Notes under the pieces: generated by a model
What the model was told of the DNA's origin: nothing
What the model saw: only the letters and a program-made list of their open reading frames with translations
Database searches by the model: none
Shown: positions 35,376-46,499 of the stretch, one piece after another
How the letters are laid out: each line of letters begins with the position of its first letter
Position numbering within the stretch: the first letter of the stretch is position 1
Source: Dicyema japonicum
Taxonomy: Eukaryota > Dicyemida > Rhombozoa > Dicyemidae
Length of the DNA: 64,000 nt
Direction: 5' to 3'
Assembly (NCBI GenBank): GCA_011109175.1
Contig: RDEW01000048.1
Coordinates: 147,445-211,444 of the forward strand
Position numbers and translations under genes: made by a program

Positions 35376-35829
35376 ATGAAATCTTAAAAATTGGAAATAA
35401 ATTAGGTCGATAGAATATTCATAATGAATTTTAATGTGAATTTAATACCATAAATCTTTTTTTTGAATAAGCCAAAAATCACTAATTAATAGGAAAAGGC
35501 CATCAAGTGGTCCCAACTTCTCTCAGTAATATTCTCATCTTTCCCCGGTGTTGCTCTCGGGAACCGACACATTTTCGATAACATCGTTATTCTGGTGTTT
35601 TCCATTTTGGGTGAATATGCCGTCCGACTTCATCACAGGACCTCATATGGGGTTGCCCTTATTGGTGTCTTGTGATTCGAGAGATTGTTTTGGTCGTACA
35701 GACTGTGCGGAGTTGATCTCTTCCATGCTTGTTCTGGCAAGTTTTGTTCCCCACTGCACATCCATAACTTAAGTTGGCTCGATGAAGTGAGTATACAACG
35801 TTGATAGTGACCGGTTTAAGGATCCTTTA

Positions 35830-36015
35830 AAAAAAAGAAGTCGAAAACTTTTCCGTGTACGTTGACATTGAATTTTTGTTCAACCATTCATGAAGCTTGT
35901 CCAGAGTAGTTTGCAATGTGTTCGTAGCTGTCGTAACACATGCATCCTTGCAGGTATAAATTATGTCATCGACATACGCAAGTGTTATCGATTTTTCGTC
36001 CGAACCTAATGTATT
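35830..36015 (-). pseudogene. LINE reverse-transcriptase relic (YVDD)
   Basis: The minus strand reads SITLAYVDDIIYTCKDAC then TNTLQTTLDKLHEWLNKN, the RT catalytic block (YVDD) and the following helix with the conserved '...W...N'. Downstream coding is decayed. The YVDD variant separates it from the YADD relic at 23640. Confidence 0.68.
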
Positions 36016-36366
36016 TTGCTAATAATGATACTCTATTTCACACCTCTTCGGAACCACCTCATTCAAAAATAAAAAATTGCTAGTTATCTATAAATAAATG
36101 AAATAATAAATTTTTATATATTGTCTGTTTTTCCACAATTGGTTTTTCAGAAAAAAGCAATTTTTCATACATGGGCCCAGAATAACGTAAAAATAGTCTT
36201 CATGATATAAAAAACAAGTTAGATGCCATAATGGACCTGTCTCCAAGTCGGGAGAGGACGAAATTTTGAAAATGTGATTTTGGGGAAATTGTTTGCTGAA
36301 TTGAAAAAGTTAACAAAATATCATTCCTAAATAAAAGCCATCTATCGATTTGTCAGTAATTAACTA

Positions 36367-36630
36367 TCATTTTACAGTGGCCAAGCTGATTGAACCAGTG
36401 GATATAGTACTACAGGCTAAAATGAAGCTCAAAAATACTTGTTGAATGCTTGCGTCTAAATTTATTACTATCAAGCAAATACAAGCCATTATTGAGAATC
36501 CAAATATAGTTAGATCCAGCTTCAGGTTTTTCAGGAAATCTCTATCAAAATTTTTTTTTCGGAGAACTAATAAGTTGGTCGGCAAAGATGATTCAAGAAA
36601 TAAAGTTTGTCTCCAGTTGGAAAGGTCCTG
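36367..36630 (-). pseudogene. Unidentified membrane-protein fragment
   Basis: 72 codons with two hydrophobic segments (IFGFSIMACICLIVI and VFLSFILACSTIS). The layout resembles a pair of TM helices of a major-facilitator transporter, possibly SLC17-like, but no signature motif is present. No neighbouring exons were found, so it may be a gene fragment. Confidence 0.25.
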
Positions 36631-37194
36631 AGAAAAACTGGAGAAGAAAAGTTTAAATTATTTACTCCCAGTTTCGATAACATATAGGAGGCGATCTAAG
36701 GAATGTAAAAACTTCTCTTCCATTAATAGATGTGTGATATCCTCATCGTAAACGAATGAGATCTACTCTGGAGGTCTTTGGAAGCATTATTCTAAAGGCG
36801 TTAATATAAGGAGGTCTGCGCCCAGTACTTTGTTTTCTTAAAGGAATTGAATGGGAAAGGTGGCTACTAAGTCATGTATCTTTTCAGTCCAGGTTTGTTT
36901 TATGGACGATGGGGAAGGGAGGTTATAGAAACTGGGCGGTGGGATCGTTTAGATTGAGCGACTGCTAAGCTGACTTCATAGTTGCATTCTAAGCAGACTT
37001 AGTAGATTTTGACTTAATGATAACAGCACTTTTATGAGAGCCATAATACTTATAGGCATCGCATGTGCAGAAATACACTTTATTTTAAGAGTAAAAAACA
37101 GTCATGCTAACTAATTGTTAGAAGAGAGCCAAGACATGTTTTTAACTTCTTTTGGTTGCGTGTGAATCCCTGTAGATATTCCAGTCCCATAGTA

Positions 37195-37325
37195 AGGTTT
37201 TCAGTGAAGACATGGTCATTCGTCAAACCAAGAGGTGCCGTAGAAAAGTGGAACCTTCAGCCGGAATGAGGAGATTCGAACTGGGAAACATCTAAGTTGT
37301 AATTTACACTGGAACCACAAGGAAA
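37195..37325 (-). repeat. tRNA-like SINE (family S), copy 3
   Basis: Minus strand carries AGTTCGAATCTCCTCATTCC (B box), GGCTGAAGGTTCCAC, GGTTTGACGAATGACC and TTCACTGAAAACC. Diverged but colinear with the copy at 35255. Located 300 bp upstream of SGTA. Confidence 0.6.
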
Positions 37326-37621
37326 AGAACAAGAATACTCGTTTAAATTAAGTGATCACTGTGTCCATACCAAGCTTTCTCCTGTGGTTGGTTTTGGAAT
37401 TCCGGATTAATCTCCACAAATGCTTTTCATATGCAGAGACTTGCAGATATAATCTGACTTACTGTCTAATAAGATGTTTAGGAGACCTGGCCATTTTGGG
37501 AAAACTCGTTGGTGTTCAATTTATTTAAAAGTATTTTTAAATTTATTTTATTAAAGGTAATTTAATTAATTTTTTAAATATTAAGATTAGTTCTCGTGTT
37601 TCTCATAAAGAGTATTGAATA

Positions 37622-38545
37622 ATGGAGAGACAGTTGTGGAAATCGATGCTCAGATATTTACAGAAAAAGTCATCTGACGGATCACTCAATGAGGATCAAT
37701 CTGCCAGTTTGGAAGTGGCATGTGAGTGCATTCAGTCTGTTTTTCAAATCAATGCTGATGAAATCATTCAAAAAGAAAAAGTTGATCTTGTAGAAGTTTT
37801 TGAAGCTGGGGCCAAAGCTTTGAACTATGTAATTAATTAATAACTAATTTAGGCTGAAGTTGAGATCACCGATGAAGACAAGGCGCTCGCTGAGTCCTAC
37901 AAAGAGACTGGTTATCCTCGAATTTGATGGTAGGTAATGGGCACATGAAAAATGGACTCATCATTGATGCGGTGGATTGCTACAGTCAAGCAATCAAAGT
38001 TGACCCGAGTGTGTCAACATACTACAGCAACAGATCAGCTGCTTATTACAAGCTAGGTCAGTTCGAGAATGCTTTAGCTGACGGCAAGAAGGCCATAGAT
38101 CTGAGTCCTGACTATGCGCAGGCGTACGGACGAGTGGGATCTGCCTGTCTGGCATTGAAGAGATATTCCGATGCTGTGCAAGCTTTTGAAGTGGCCGTAA
38201 AGCTGGATGACACGAAGCCAGCCTTCAAAGATAACCTTGAATTGGCAAGAAAAGAATTGGCAAACTCAAATACGATGCCAAACATGGGCGAACTCTTTAA
38301 AAATCCGGAGGTTATGCGTATGGCCAGCCAGTTGATGACCGATGGTAATATGATGTCGATGATGAATAATATGATGGCAGGCGAGCAGTCCCCTAACATG
38401 GAATCGTTGATGCAAATGTAATTGGATTAATTAATAGTGTAGGGGACAACAGTTTGCCCAGCACCTGAGAGACACCAACCCTGATGTGATTGAACAGATC
38501 CAGAATGTATTTAGACAACCCCCAGCCGATAATAACGATAATTAG
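37622..38545 (+). CDS. SGTA: SGTA, small glutamine-rich TPR co-chaperone
   Basis: Cytosolic co-chaperone that hands tail-anchored proteins to the GET/BAG6 pathway and binds Hsp70/Hsp90. The 283-aa prediction has an N-terminal homodimerisation domain (LEVACECIQSVFQI), three TPR repeats (KETGNGHMKNGLIIDAVDCY; STYYSNRSAAYYKLGQFENA; AQAYGRVGSACLALKRYSDA) with dicarboxylate-clamp residues (N of ETGN, N of YSNRSA, and K/R of AYGRVG), then the Met/Asn-rich NPEVMRMASQLMTDGNMMSM region and a short GQQFAQHL tail. The Gln-rich end is much reduced. Introns 37829-37852 (24), 37911-37933 (23) and 38418-38442 (25); spliced length is exactly 284 codons including TAG. The start is the first in-frame ATG. Confidence 0.95.
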
Positions 38546-38799
38546 CTATATTATAATTGGAGTTATCTAACATGGGTCGTTAATTTTTGTGGTTTATTGT
38601 TATTTCGTTTATTTCTGAATGGCTTGTCTATGATAGTTTGGTACCAAGCAAATTCTAAGTTAAGAATGCTTCATTTATCTCGTTTTCTATCCCACTCACA
38701 CCAGCGGAAAAACTGCGTTTATGTTTTCCCACGAAAGAGAATTTGCTACTTTTTCAGATGAATCAATCAGATATATTGTCTTCGTATGGACCTGAGGTC

Positions 38800-39000
38800 C
38801 CCCACAAAACATGGCTGTGATGGACTAGTTTTGTTGACGCTCCACGTTTCGGTGGTCAACCAAGGAAATCCATACAGACCATCCTTGACGAAAACCTTAA
38901 AATAATTGGGAGACACCCCAAGGATGGGAAGGACTTTAACAGGCTAGAACGGAGGCATGACAAAAAGTCGCAAAAATACAAGAGGATAGCTTTAATTTGA
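38800..39000 (+). pseudogene. LINE C-terminal tail relic
   Basis: Reads RFGGQPRKSIQTILDENLKI then GKDFNRLERRHDKKSQKY, the 'GRPRTTI...DLxxL..A.dR..W' end of the AP-endonuclease LINE also seen at 25815. Lies 250 bp downstream of SGTA. Confidence 0.6.
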
Positions 39001-39244
39001 TTTTCCGTTATGCACGTGCTTTGTTACGACCTATGACGTTTCAATATCCATATTAATGACCCTTATCTAACGGTATTTGTCGAATTAAGCTATCGGGTTT
39101 CCTTAAAAGACATCAGTTATGCTTTACTGTCATTTTGTTTTTCCCAAATGAGAGACTGGAGCGGTCTATACTCCAAATGTGTCTTCAATTCCTGGCAGGA
39201 CTACTGTTTGAAGATAATCGAAAACAAAAACAGAGAATGGTGAT

Positions 39245-39440
39245 GGTCAGTGGTTAATTGGCTGGATAACCAAGGCGGTGACGTATAGGAAATATTCACT
39301 TAGTTTAATGATGGATGCAAACAGTTACCTCTTGTTCTCTTTAGCATGGAGGACCTGACGTACTCAGGAAACATTGTAAACTAAACTCAAGTTATGAACA
39401 AAGTACGAAGGATCTGTGTTCTACTTTCGTCCTGCCAAAA
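39245..39440 (+). repeat. Dispersed repeat family V, copy 4
   Basis: GTGGTTAATTGGCTGGATAACCAAGG, GGCGGTGACGTATAGG, GACGTACTCAGGAAACATTG and TTATGAACAAAGTACGAAGG. No coding frame. Confidence 0.55.
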
Positions 39441-39649
39441 ATTAAAAGATCTTAGGGAATTATCAGAGCCGCAAAAAACAGAAATAGTAGTAGTCAATTA
39501 CTTAAATTAATTGATGTCGTCTGTCAGTTAATTCGTCTCTCCTTTGAGCCTGGACCACTCACACTTTCAAGTTCTTCGTAGTAATAGTTTGGGCAGTCAT
39601 GGGTTTGGGTTTTCTTTTTTTTCAATTTGATAATTTTTTTAATCAATTT

Positions 39650-40480
39650 TAAAAGTTAAAAATTATTAATTTAATCTCAAAAAATTGTCCATGCATTAAT
39701 TTGAGTTTGATACCCCTGTCGTAGAGTGTCATCCACTTTGAGTATGTAAGCAAGAGATCGTATTTATGTAGTTTTACCACTTCGACTAGTTTTAACGTTT
39801 GTTGGGAGGTGATTTCCACTTTGATTAGCGTGATGTTGTTGTTCCTTTTATCAATCACAGAAATATCCGGTTTGTTATTTCGTATCCGTGGCTATTGTTG
39901 CATTCACTCGAATCTCTACAACCTCATTCGCAACAATAGACTGCACGGAGTGTGTCTTGAGTCTCAGTCTTCTTAAGTCCATACTGACGACACAGGTGCA
40001 TATTTATGTATTTAACCACCTCATTATGCTTCGTAGGAAGTCGTTGTTTAACATAACACCCCCTTTGCCAAATAGTCGACACTTTTCCCATGTGATTCGC
40101 CGACTTCGACTTGGTATCATCCAAACATTCAAAAAAAGTTCCGTTCAATTGCTTCCTCAGTATTTGTTCGATCAAGTATTTTTCTTGGAACTCTTTTAAT
40201 AAGTCCATATGGTTCTTATACCTTTGATTGATCTCAGCCTCCTTTAGCATCCGCCTCATCTATTCTCGGTGTTCCTCCAGTGAGTCGACATACCTCCTAT
40301 ATAGATGATTCATTTTTCGAAAATTTGGACGTTTCAACGGAGCTCCTGTTCTCTTCACAAGTTCCTCAAACGGAGTTGGTATTAGTCGTGAAAAGAACCT
40401 CTGTAGGGCCATCGTGATTATTTCTTGGAAGGAGTTTATTTTATTTAGGTTGGTGTAGGATAGGTAGTGCCCCTTATGCT
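39650..40480 (-). pseudogene. R2/R4-type element relic (thumb to endonuclease)
   Basis: Three open pieces on the minus strand follow the order of the intact copy: TPFEELVKRTGAPLKRP (40260-40480), then RLPTKHNEVVKYINMHLCRQ matching YTRRHNEIVKCIHMHLSRKF (39924-40259), then IDKRNNNITLIKVEITSQQT and VVKLHKYDLLLTYSK matching the PD-E nuclease region (39649-39858). The zinc knuckle cysteines are lost, and LIEIG has become LIKVE, losing the catalytic Glu position. Confidence 0.75.
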
Positions 40481-40921
40481 GCACAGCAGTAGCCGATTGT
40501 TGGTTGCATGTATTGCCTGTAAAGATGATTCAACGTTGAATGGAAACAGCTTTTGTATTATCCAAGTAGCGTTTTTTACAAAATTTAGTTTTCGTTATTT
40601 AGTTGATGACCTGCAACAAAATTTTTTAGTTAAAAATATTATTATTGTTGTCCCAAGATCACCGGTTTAAAAGAATAAAGAAATTTCTTTACTAACTAAG
40701 TGATCCCAGACTGACAACTTTGGACATGGGTCCGCCGGGGACGGGCGTCCAGAATTGCCCTTCTAAAAGGGCAGGGCTCCGCCTCAAATCTCTTGTTCGT
40801 CTGGAGATATGAGCGAAATTGAATATTTAATTAATAATTTCCTAGGATTAATTTTATTTATTAATTTTAAATTTTTCATCTCCTAATATACTCTGTTGTG
40901 ACTACTAATGGCGGAAAAACA

Positions 40922-41581
40922 ATTACACTCTATCCCATAAATGTTGACCCAATTCCCATAAATGTTGACCCAATTCCCATAAATGTTGACCCAATTCCAA
41001 TAAATGATGACCCAATTCCAATAAATGATGACCCAATTCCCATAAATGATGACCCAATTCCCATAAATGATGTCCAAGTTATACAACTTGTGTCAGCGAG
41101 TTGTCATTTCCAAAAATAGATCTCATTTCGACATTCAACATTTCTTTATTTTTCTTTTTTCGGCCTACTTTCTTGTAAAGATCACGGAAAGTTAGGATCC
41201 TCGAGTTCACAGCTTTCGATTTTTTGAATACACCTGTTCAAACTCTTTTTGCTGATCGAGGTGATCTCAATCAACTCTTCTTTTGTTTTAACTTTATAAA
41301 GTCTTTTAATTTGATTAAATAGACTTTCGTTCATAAAAACCTTGCGACTTCTCATATCTGTATTAGTTGATACCATAATAGGGGAAATTAAAAATATAGA
41401 TTTACTCGTGTATTATATATATAACTTGGACATCATTTACGGGAATTGGGTCAACATTTATGGGAATTGGGTCAACATTTATGGGAATTGGGTCAACATT
41501 TATGGCAATTGGGTCAACATTTATTGGAATTGGGTCATCATTTATGGGAATTGGGTCATCATTTATGGGATTGAGTGTAAT
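40922..41581. mobile_element. 660-bp inverted element with arms of seven 21-bp iterons
   Basis: Each end begins ATTACACTC(T/A)ATCCCATAAATG and carries seven tandem 21-bp units of the form CCCATAAATG(T/A)TGACCCAATT, in opposite orientation on the two arms (about 40935-41080 and 41430-41570). Both inner ends close with ATGTCCAAGTT. Units come in two versions (GTTGAC, GATGAC); their order differs between arms (from outside: T T T A A A A versus A A T T T T A), so the arms have been rearranged by unit exchange. The loop contains a 64-codon minus ORF. No clear target-site duplication is seen. Probably a non-autonomous DNA transposon. Confidence 0.8.
41182..41376 (-). CDS. Small helix-turn-helix ORF inside the iteron element
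   Basis: 64 codons, basic, predicted all-helical: SRKVFMNESLFNQIKRLYKV then ELIEITSISKKSLNRCIQKI. This has the spacing of an N-terminal transposase or repressor HTH (two helices, ISKKSLNRCI as recognition helix). No catalytic domain follows, so the element cannot encode a full transposase. It could be a truncated transposase N-terminus able to bind the 21-bp iterons. Confidence 0.45.
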   Translation of the reverse strand: MVSTNTDMRSRKVFMNESLFNQIKRLYKVKTKEELIEITSISKKSLNRCIQKIESCELEDPNFP

Positions 41582-41999
41582 CTCTACCTCGAAATAAAGA
41601 AGCTATTAAATTTTTTTACAAGAAAACGGGATATTGCAAAAAAAGGAAATTTTGTGGTTCTTAGAGCAGCAAAGTGGTCTTGTATAGGGCAAATATTAGG
41701 ATACGATCTGGTATTAATCGTGGTTAAACATCTTAGGTACGTGGTTAGAGATATCTAGAGTGAATATTGAGGGGCAAGAGAGATCAACTGAAGAAGCCAC
41801 TGGAAAGCCATTGGTATGGAATGTCACATGCATTGACACCCTTTGTCCACCCAACATTGTTGGGAGAGCGGTAGACAAATGTATGTCGCTGAAAAGGCAA
41901 TGATGGCCAAGGAGAAAAAATACGAAGTGCTGCTTGATCGGTTCACGTTCCGCCTCCATGTAGTTGTGACAACTGGAAGAATAAGCGGAAATCACTTAG

Positions 42000-42660
42000 T
42001 TACCTCACGAAGCTAGGATGTCTGGCAACACTAAAAGCTACGACGCGAATGAGACTCATTGGCTTCTCTAGTTGATCCCTGTTGCAATCGTGAGAGCATC
42101 GGCGAGAATCATTTTTGATTAATTTTTGTTTTTTCAAACAAATTTGACGTACCGTACACAAGAAATATGATTCGTCTGCGAGCTTTGGGTTGTGCCAAAC
42201 AAAGCAAGATTACCGATTTCAAAGGAACTATATCTTGGACCAAAGGCGATGACACATATGCTGGAAAGGCGATCTCCATCACCGACCTGAGACCCGTACC
42301 TCATTGATTCCAACTCGGCACGTCAAAGTGGATGTTTAGAAGCAATTCAGCTGATTTTCTCAATGTTTTATCCAGTGACAGGAGGATGTCACGATTATTG
42401 AAGCAGGGAGAACATCGGAGAGTGTATAGGAGTTTGGACAAGTCGATGCTATTCTTCAAGAGGAAGAACGCTGTATGAGCATCGAGTAAGGAGAGTTTTT
42501 CAGTAACTCTAGAGAGTTCATCCTTTTTTGTTAGCAGATGGTTCCGCAGTTCCTTTTCGTCAAGTGGGCACCCAAGAAAGTATGTCCGCTCCCTGGGTAC
42601 GACAGTAATTCCAGGTAGTACCGAGTTGAAAGACTCGACCACATTGATGAAATCACTCTC
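42000..42660 (-). pseudogene. LINE reverse-transcriptase relic, GLHPLS clade
   Basis: The minus strand reads VLPGITVVPRERTYFLGCPL, then LSLLDAHTAFFLLKNSIDLS, LLYTLRCSPCF and, after the stop at 42301, GLRSVMEIAFPAYVSS. This is the 'ILPGI...LLGSPL...LSLLDSHxALFLLKN...LLYLLRTSPC' section of the same LINE clade whose C-terminus is at 27000. Confidence 0.75.
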
Positions 42661-42719
42661 CGAGTATGTAATATTTATTAACTCGACTTCAAAATTGTTA
42701 TAAAAACCCTTTTTTCCTT

Positions 42720-43580
42720 TTTATGGCCGAGAACCACCCTATAAATGGTACGATCCCTTCACAATATTGGCACTCCTTAAGGAGATTCTTTATCGCCACT
42801 ACTATTTGTTATCCATCTGGAAGCCGCCCTTCGGGACCTAAGAGCCAAATCTGGCCCGACTCCAATCACAGAACTAATCTACGCGGATAATGTAGACTTT
42901 GTTTCGGAGGACATAAAAGAGATCAGGACTGCTCTAAATCATGCTCCCGAGCATTCACGAAATGGTTTTTGAATATGAACTAAAAAAAACAGAGGTCACA
43001 ACTGTTAAAAGAGAAACTCAATTGACAGACGAGAAATGAAGAACAAAGAAAGTCGGTTCACTACTAGATGATTGGGAAGTTTAGCGAAAGAAAATGTTAT
43101 CGATTCTTGCACTTAAAAGACTAAAGCCCACATGGCTAAAATACTCACATATATCCTATTTTGCTGTGCAACTCAGGAACATGGGGTTTGAATCAAACTT
43201 TTACTGAAAGCCTGAATGCTTTTTACAAAAAACAACATAATCCTTATAGGAAATACGCTATTCGAAGGTGATCAGCAATTAGATCCTATACACTGCTCCA
43301 AAATGATATCATGGAATCATACTTCCTAAGCACCGGTCCAATTCGGGCAGACCAGGACAACCTTTCTTCTGACCTTAAGTCAAATAGCAAATGGAAAATC
43401 TTGATGAATAGACGACTTCCGAAAAATCACAATCGCAGGAGGAGCGTGAAGGCGTCTGACAGCAAAGATCATCCGGGGTGCGGCACAAGCGACGTTAATC
43501 GTTTAACCTTGTTGTTCCAAATGTGCATAATAATGAACAGTCTCACTACTCTGAACTACGCTAGTTATAGTTAGTCTAGC
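42720..43580 (+). pseudogene. LINE reverse-transcriptase relic (mutated YADN)
   Basis: Reads GDSLSPLLFVIHLEAALRD, then ITELIYADNVDFVSEDIKEI (second catalytic Asp replaced by Asn), then KVGSLLDD and MLSILALKRLKPTWLKYSHI, matching LLRDSEDIIRRKNMANAALH of the 24318 element. Ends with the NRRR/RRSV block near 43430. Dead, with multiple stops. Confidence 0.72.
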
Positions 43581-44159
43581 TGTTTTTCCCAATCAAATCT
43601 GTAAAAACTTCTAAAAACTCAAAATGTCGGCTTGTTATCAATTACCGGCTGTAACCTGCGTACACCAATTGTCACTTACACTGGAAAACTTGCATGTGAA
43701 ATCCAAATCCTGTGCATCTTTGCAATGATTTAATTGAAACAAGAAATCTAAGACATATTGTTCCTACAGTCATGGACAGCAGGCAAATGCTAAAGAAAAT
43801 TCCTCAAAAGTCCTCCGTGACGAAGACGATCCATAATTTTTTATCAACTATGGCCATTCATTACTTAAAAAGAAATGTCCTGTTAGACAACCATTCCTGT
43901 CAATAGACGATTCAGAATCAACCTTTGATAGAGATTACAGAAGAATCCTATCAAAAATTAGCTCCTGACATTTTAACCTCTGAGATGAACCAGAGATTTG
44001 GATCGTCTGACCAGCTTCCTGATATTATAAATCAAATCTATCAGGATCACTAATGACTAGGGCAAACATTTTTTAACCTCAAAATTAAAAAAATTAACTT
44101 TATTTATTTTCAATTTAAACTTGTAAAATAAAGATACGAAACAATAAAAGACAAATGTT

Positions 44160-44893
44160 GTTTTAAAGACTATTTATTGAAAATGGACATTACGTAATTT
44201 TCCAGATTTCGTGTACAAAAGTTTCTGTTTGTCCTCAAAAAATTCTTGAATTGCGAAAAACATTTTCGACAGATGCCGAGGATGGCTGACAATTTAGAAG
44301 GAACGAATAATCTTCAGGAGAGACATTTTTACATTCCATATTAATAATTTTAGTTAGGTCTCTTTCCAAAGTTCTCTTCTCCAAATATTGGTTGACCCCT
44401 GTTTCATCTTTCATCGGTTATCGCAAAAATTTTTTGTTCTCTAGAAAATAAAATTTGATGAAATACTTGAATATGCCCCCGAACGAAACTATGTATTCAT
44501 TTGTAGTACATTTGGTTCAGTTCCTTGCTTGCGATTGCGAAAGAAAGGAAATTTGATTGCATTTAAAAAAGATCAATGAACAAAGGCATTGATAATTTGT
44601 TAAGCGGAATGTCACATTTCAGAAGATCCTTAGTCACCTTTAATCCAACTTCAAATTCATTTAATTTTTGTTGTCAAACGATCTATCTATATCATCGAAA
44701 AATCTTTACCAACGTAAATTCTGTGTTTCTTGGACGACTTGTGATGAGTGACAAAGTGCTTTTTTGAGCACTTCACTGTCGTTAAGCATAGTTTATAAAA
44801 TAACTCATGGTTATTATGTAATTGAAATTCTCTTGGAAATTCGTAAACAATTAATGTTGCTTTAGTCAGAGAAGACTTAGAAATACGTGGCAT
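44160..44893 (-). mobile_element. Internally deleted hAT-like transposon
   Basis: The N-terminus starts MPRISKSSLTKATLIVYEFP with a zinc-finger-like FYKLCLTTVKCSKKHFVTHH then KSSKKHR. After decayed sequence the C-terminus reads YSFLLNCQPSSASVENVFRN, the hAT dimerisation signature ('P.SSASVERVFS'). The catalytic middle is missing, so this is a non-autonomous deletion derivative. A separate hAT-type lineage lies at 8190-8850. Confidence 0.68.
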
Positions 44894-45351
44894 ACAAAAA
44901 AAACGTGTAAACTACATGCTGTTTAATATTTATTTAATATTAAAATAATAATTTGTTAAAAAATAATTAAAAAAATAAAGTTAAAAAAATTTAACCTTAC
45001 GATTTATTTTTTTAACTTTTTAACCTTTTTTGTATAATTTTTTAGCATATAAAGCGAGAACGTTCAGAAATAATGAAAAAACAAAATTTGTTAAATTTAA
45101 CTTTATCACCCCTACTAATGACACTAAGGGACTTGTGGGACCGCCGAGCACTCCCAACTGGTCGCTTGATGGCAGCCGCTTTTACATGTTAGTGAGGGTG
45201 GGTAACTAAAAAACTCTCTAAAGTTTGCGACCCCCTGATCTTATACGATTTTAGGTCTTAAAATTAGTTTTGATTGGACAGAGGTACACAGAATACCACA
45301 GAAAAAATGTGAGCTGCTGCTAAGAATCATTATTAAATTCCACAGGGTATT

Positions 45352-45550
45352 TTGGGACAATTGGAAGTGGATATAAATATCTGTTTTTATATACAAGCAA
45401 CTATACTATATTGTGTCCTTGTTGACAACATCCACTATTCCAAAAACAACTCCGACGACACATGTTCATCCAACATCTATTTCAACTACAATATCGTTGA
45501 GTCAAGAAACAACTCCAAATATTACTTCTACAATTCGGTATTGGTGTAGT
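45352..45550 (+). other. Thr/Ser-rich (mucin-like) open stretch
   Basis: One frame reads LLTTSTIPKTTPTTHVHPTS then ISTTISLSQETTPNITST, a composition like a mucin-type O-glycosylated exon. A similar short stretch (TAPVATILLTT) continues at 45870, on the far side of the inverted element. It might be an exon split by the insertion, but no flanking exons were placed. Confidence 0.3.
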
Positions 45551-45564
45551 ATAGCGCTTCCTAG

Positions 45565-45865
45565 GTGATTATAGTACCCCATAAAAATAATAATTTTTTG
45601 AAGAGTTTTATGTTAACTCAATTTTTATGATTAAGGGTAGGGTTAGGATTAGGACAGATTAGGGTAAGGGTTATGGTAAGGGTTAGGATTAGGACGGATT
45701 AGGGTAAGGGTTATGGTAAGGGTTACCCTTTGGTTAAGGGTTAAGGTAAGGGTTAAGGTTAGGTTAAGGGTTAGGGTAAAGCTTACGGTTAGGAACTAAG
45801 GTAAACATAAATCTCTTCAAAAAATTATTATTTTGACGGGGTACTAAAAGTGCTTAGGTGGTTTT
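45565..45865. mobile_element. Inverted-repeat element with telomere-like core
   Basis: Left end TAGTACCCCATAAAAATAAT then AATTTTTTGAAGAGTTTTATGTT; the right end is its inverted copy (AAACATAAATCTCTTCAAAAAATTATTATTTTGACGGGGTACTA). The 45640-45800 core is G-rich on the plus strand and made of TTAGGG/TTAAGG/GGTAAG-type units, including a 42-bp direct duplication. TA at both ends (TA|GTACCCC and GGGGTAC|TA) suits a TA target duplication. It has the form of a MITE whose body is telomere-like sequence. Confidence 0.75.
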
Positions 45866-45986
45866 AAACTGCACCAGTAGCAACAATTCTATTAACTACT
45901 CATTAAAACTCCAACGATAATCACTCGAATGCCTTCTCCATCCAAAATATTCAAAAATAATATATAAAAAAACTTTAAATGAATAT

Positions 45987-46450
45987 TTAATCCAAATAGA
46001 TAACTTGGAGGTGGCCATGAATTGATGTGAATTTTTTGAAAGAGAAGTTGTAAACCTCATCACACTCACTAGCTCTCCAGTTTGGGAACTGTTTGATTAC
46101 TTCAAGGATGCCTTCTTTGCTAAATTCTGCAAAAGTATCTCTGCCTCGGTCACTCGTTTGTTCATTAGAATTTGCTCTCATTGCTCGCTTGTTTTTCCAA
46201 ATATTCTCCCATAATAAAAGACACTCGCTTTCAGTGAATGAAAATTCAGCATTCTTTTGCCCCTCGTTTAAGCCACGATAAAAATATCTTCGATTGAGCT
46301 CAAAACACCAGTTATATTTTCTGAATTCCTTCCTAAATTCATGGATGCAAAGTCAAACTATATCCCCTGTTTCATCGTCATATTTTTGATATCCTCTGTC
46401 TGGTAAGTTCTGCTATTTGTTCAAGCTGCTTCTTCAGTTTTGTAAGTTTG
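45987..46450 (-). pseudogene. R2/R4-type element relic (N-terminal/linker)
   Basis: The minus strand reads FRKYNWCFELNRRYFYRGLN, EGQKNAEFSFTESECLLLWE, then ILEVIKQFPNWRASECDEVY and NFSFKKF. It matches NFELNRRSFYRKLKS...FKFWTEVWEKRDK and LIEYLPNWKAPGVDCVYNFF of the intact element (29560-29830). Truncated within the first RT blocks. Confidence 0.72.
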
Positions 46451-46499
46451 GTTACATAAGCTGGATCCAGTCGTTCTTCTTTCGGTTACGATGTGAAAA

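Noticed and set aside
40930-41075. CRISPR-like array of short direct repeats
   Set aside because: Units are contiguous 21-bp tandem copies without unique spacers, in a eukaryotic genome.
40883-41119. Repetitive proteins 'INVDPIP' and 'IYGNWVN' read from the 21-bp iterons
   Set aside because: The unit length of 21 bp is a multiple of three, so any frame stays open; both strands are equally open and the repeats form inverted arms of an element.
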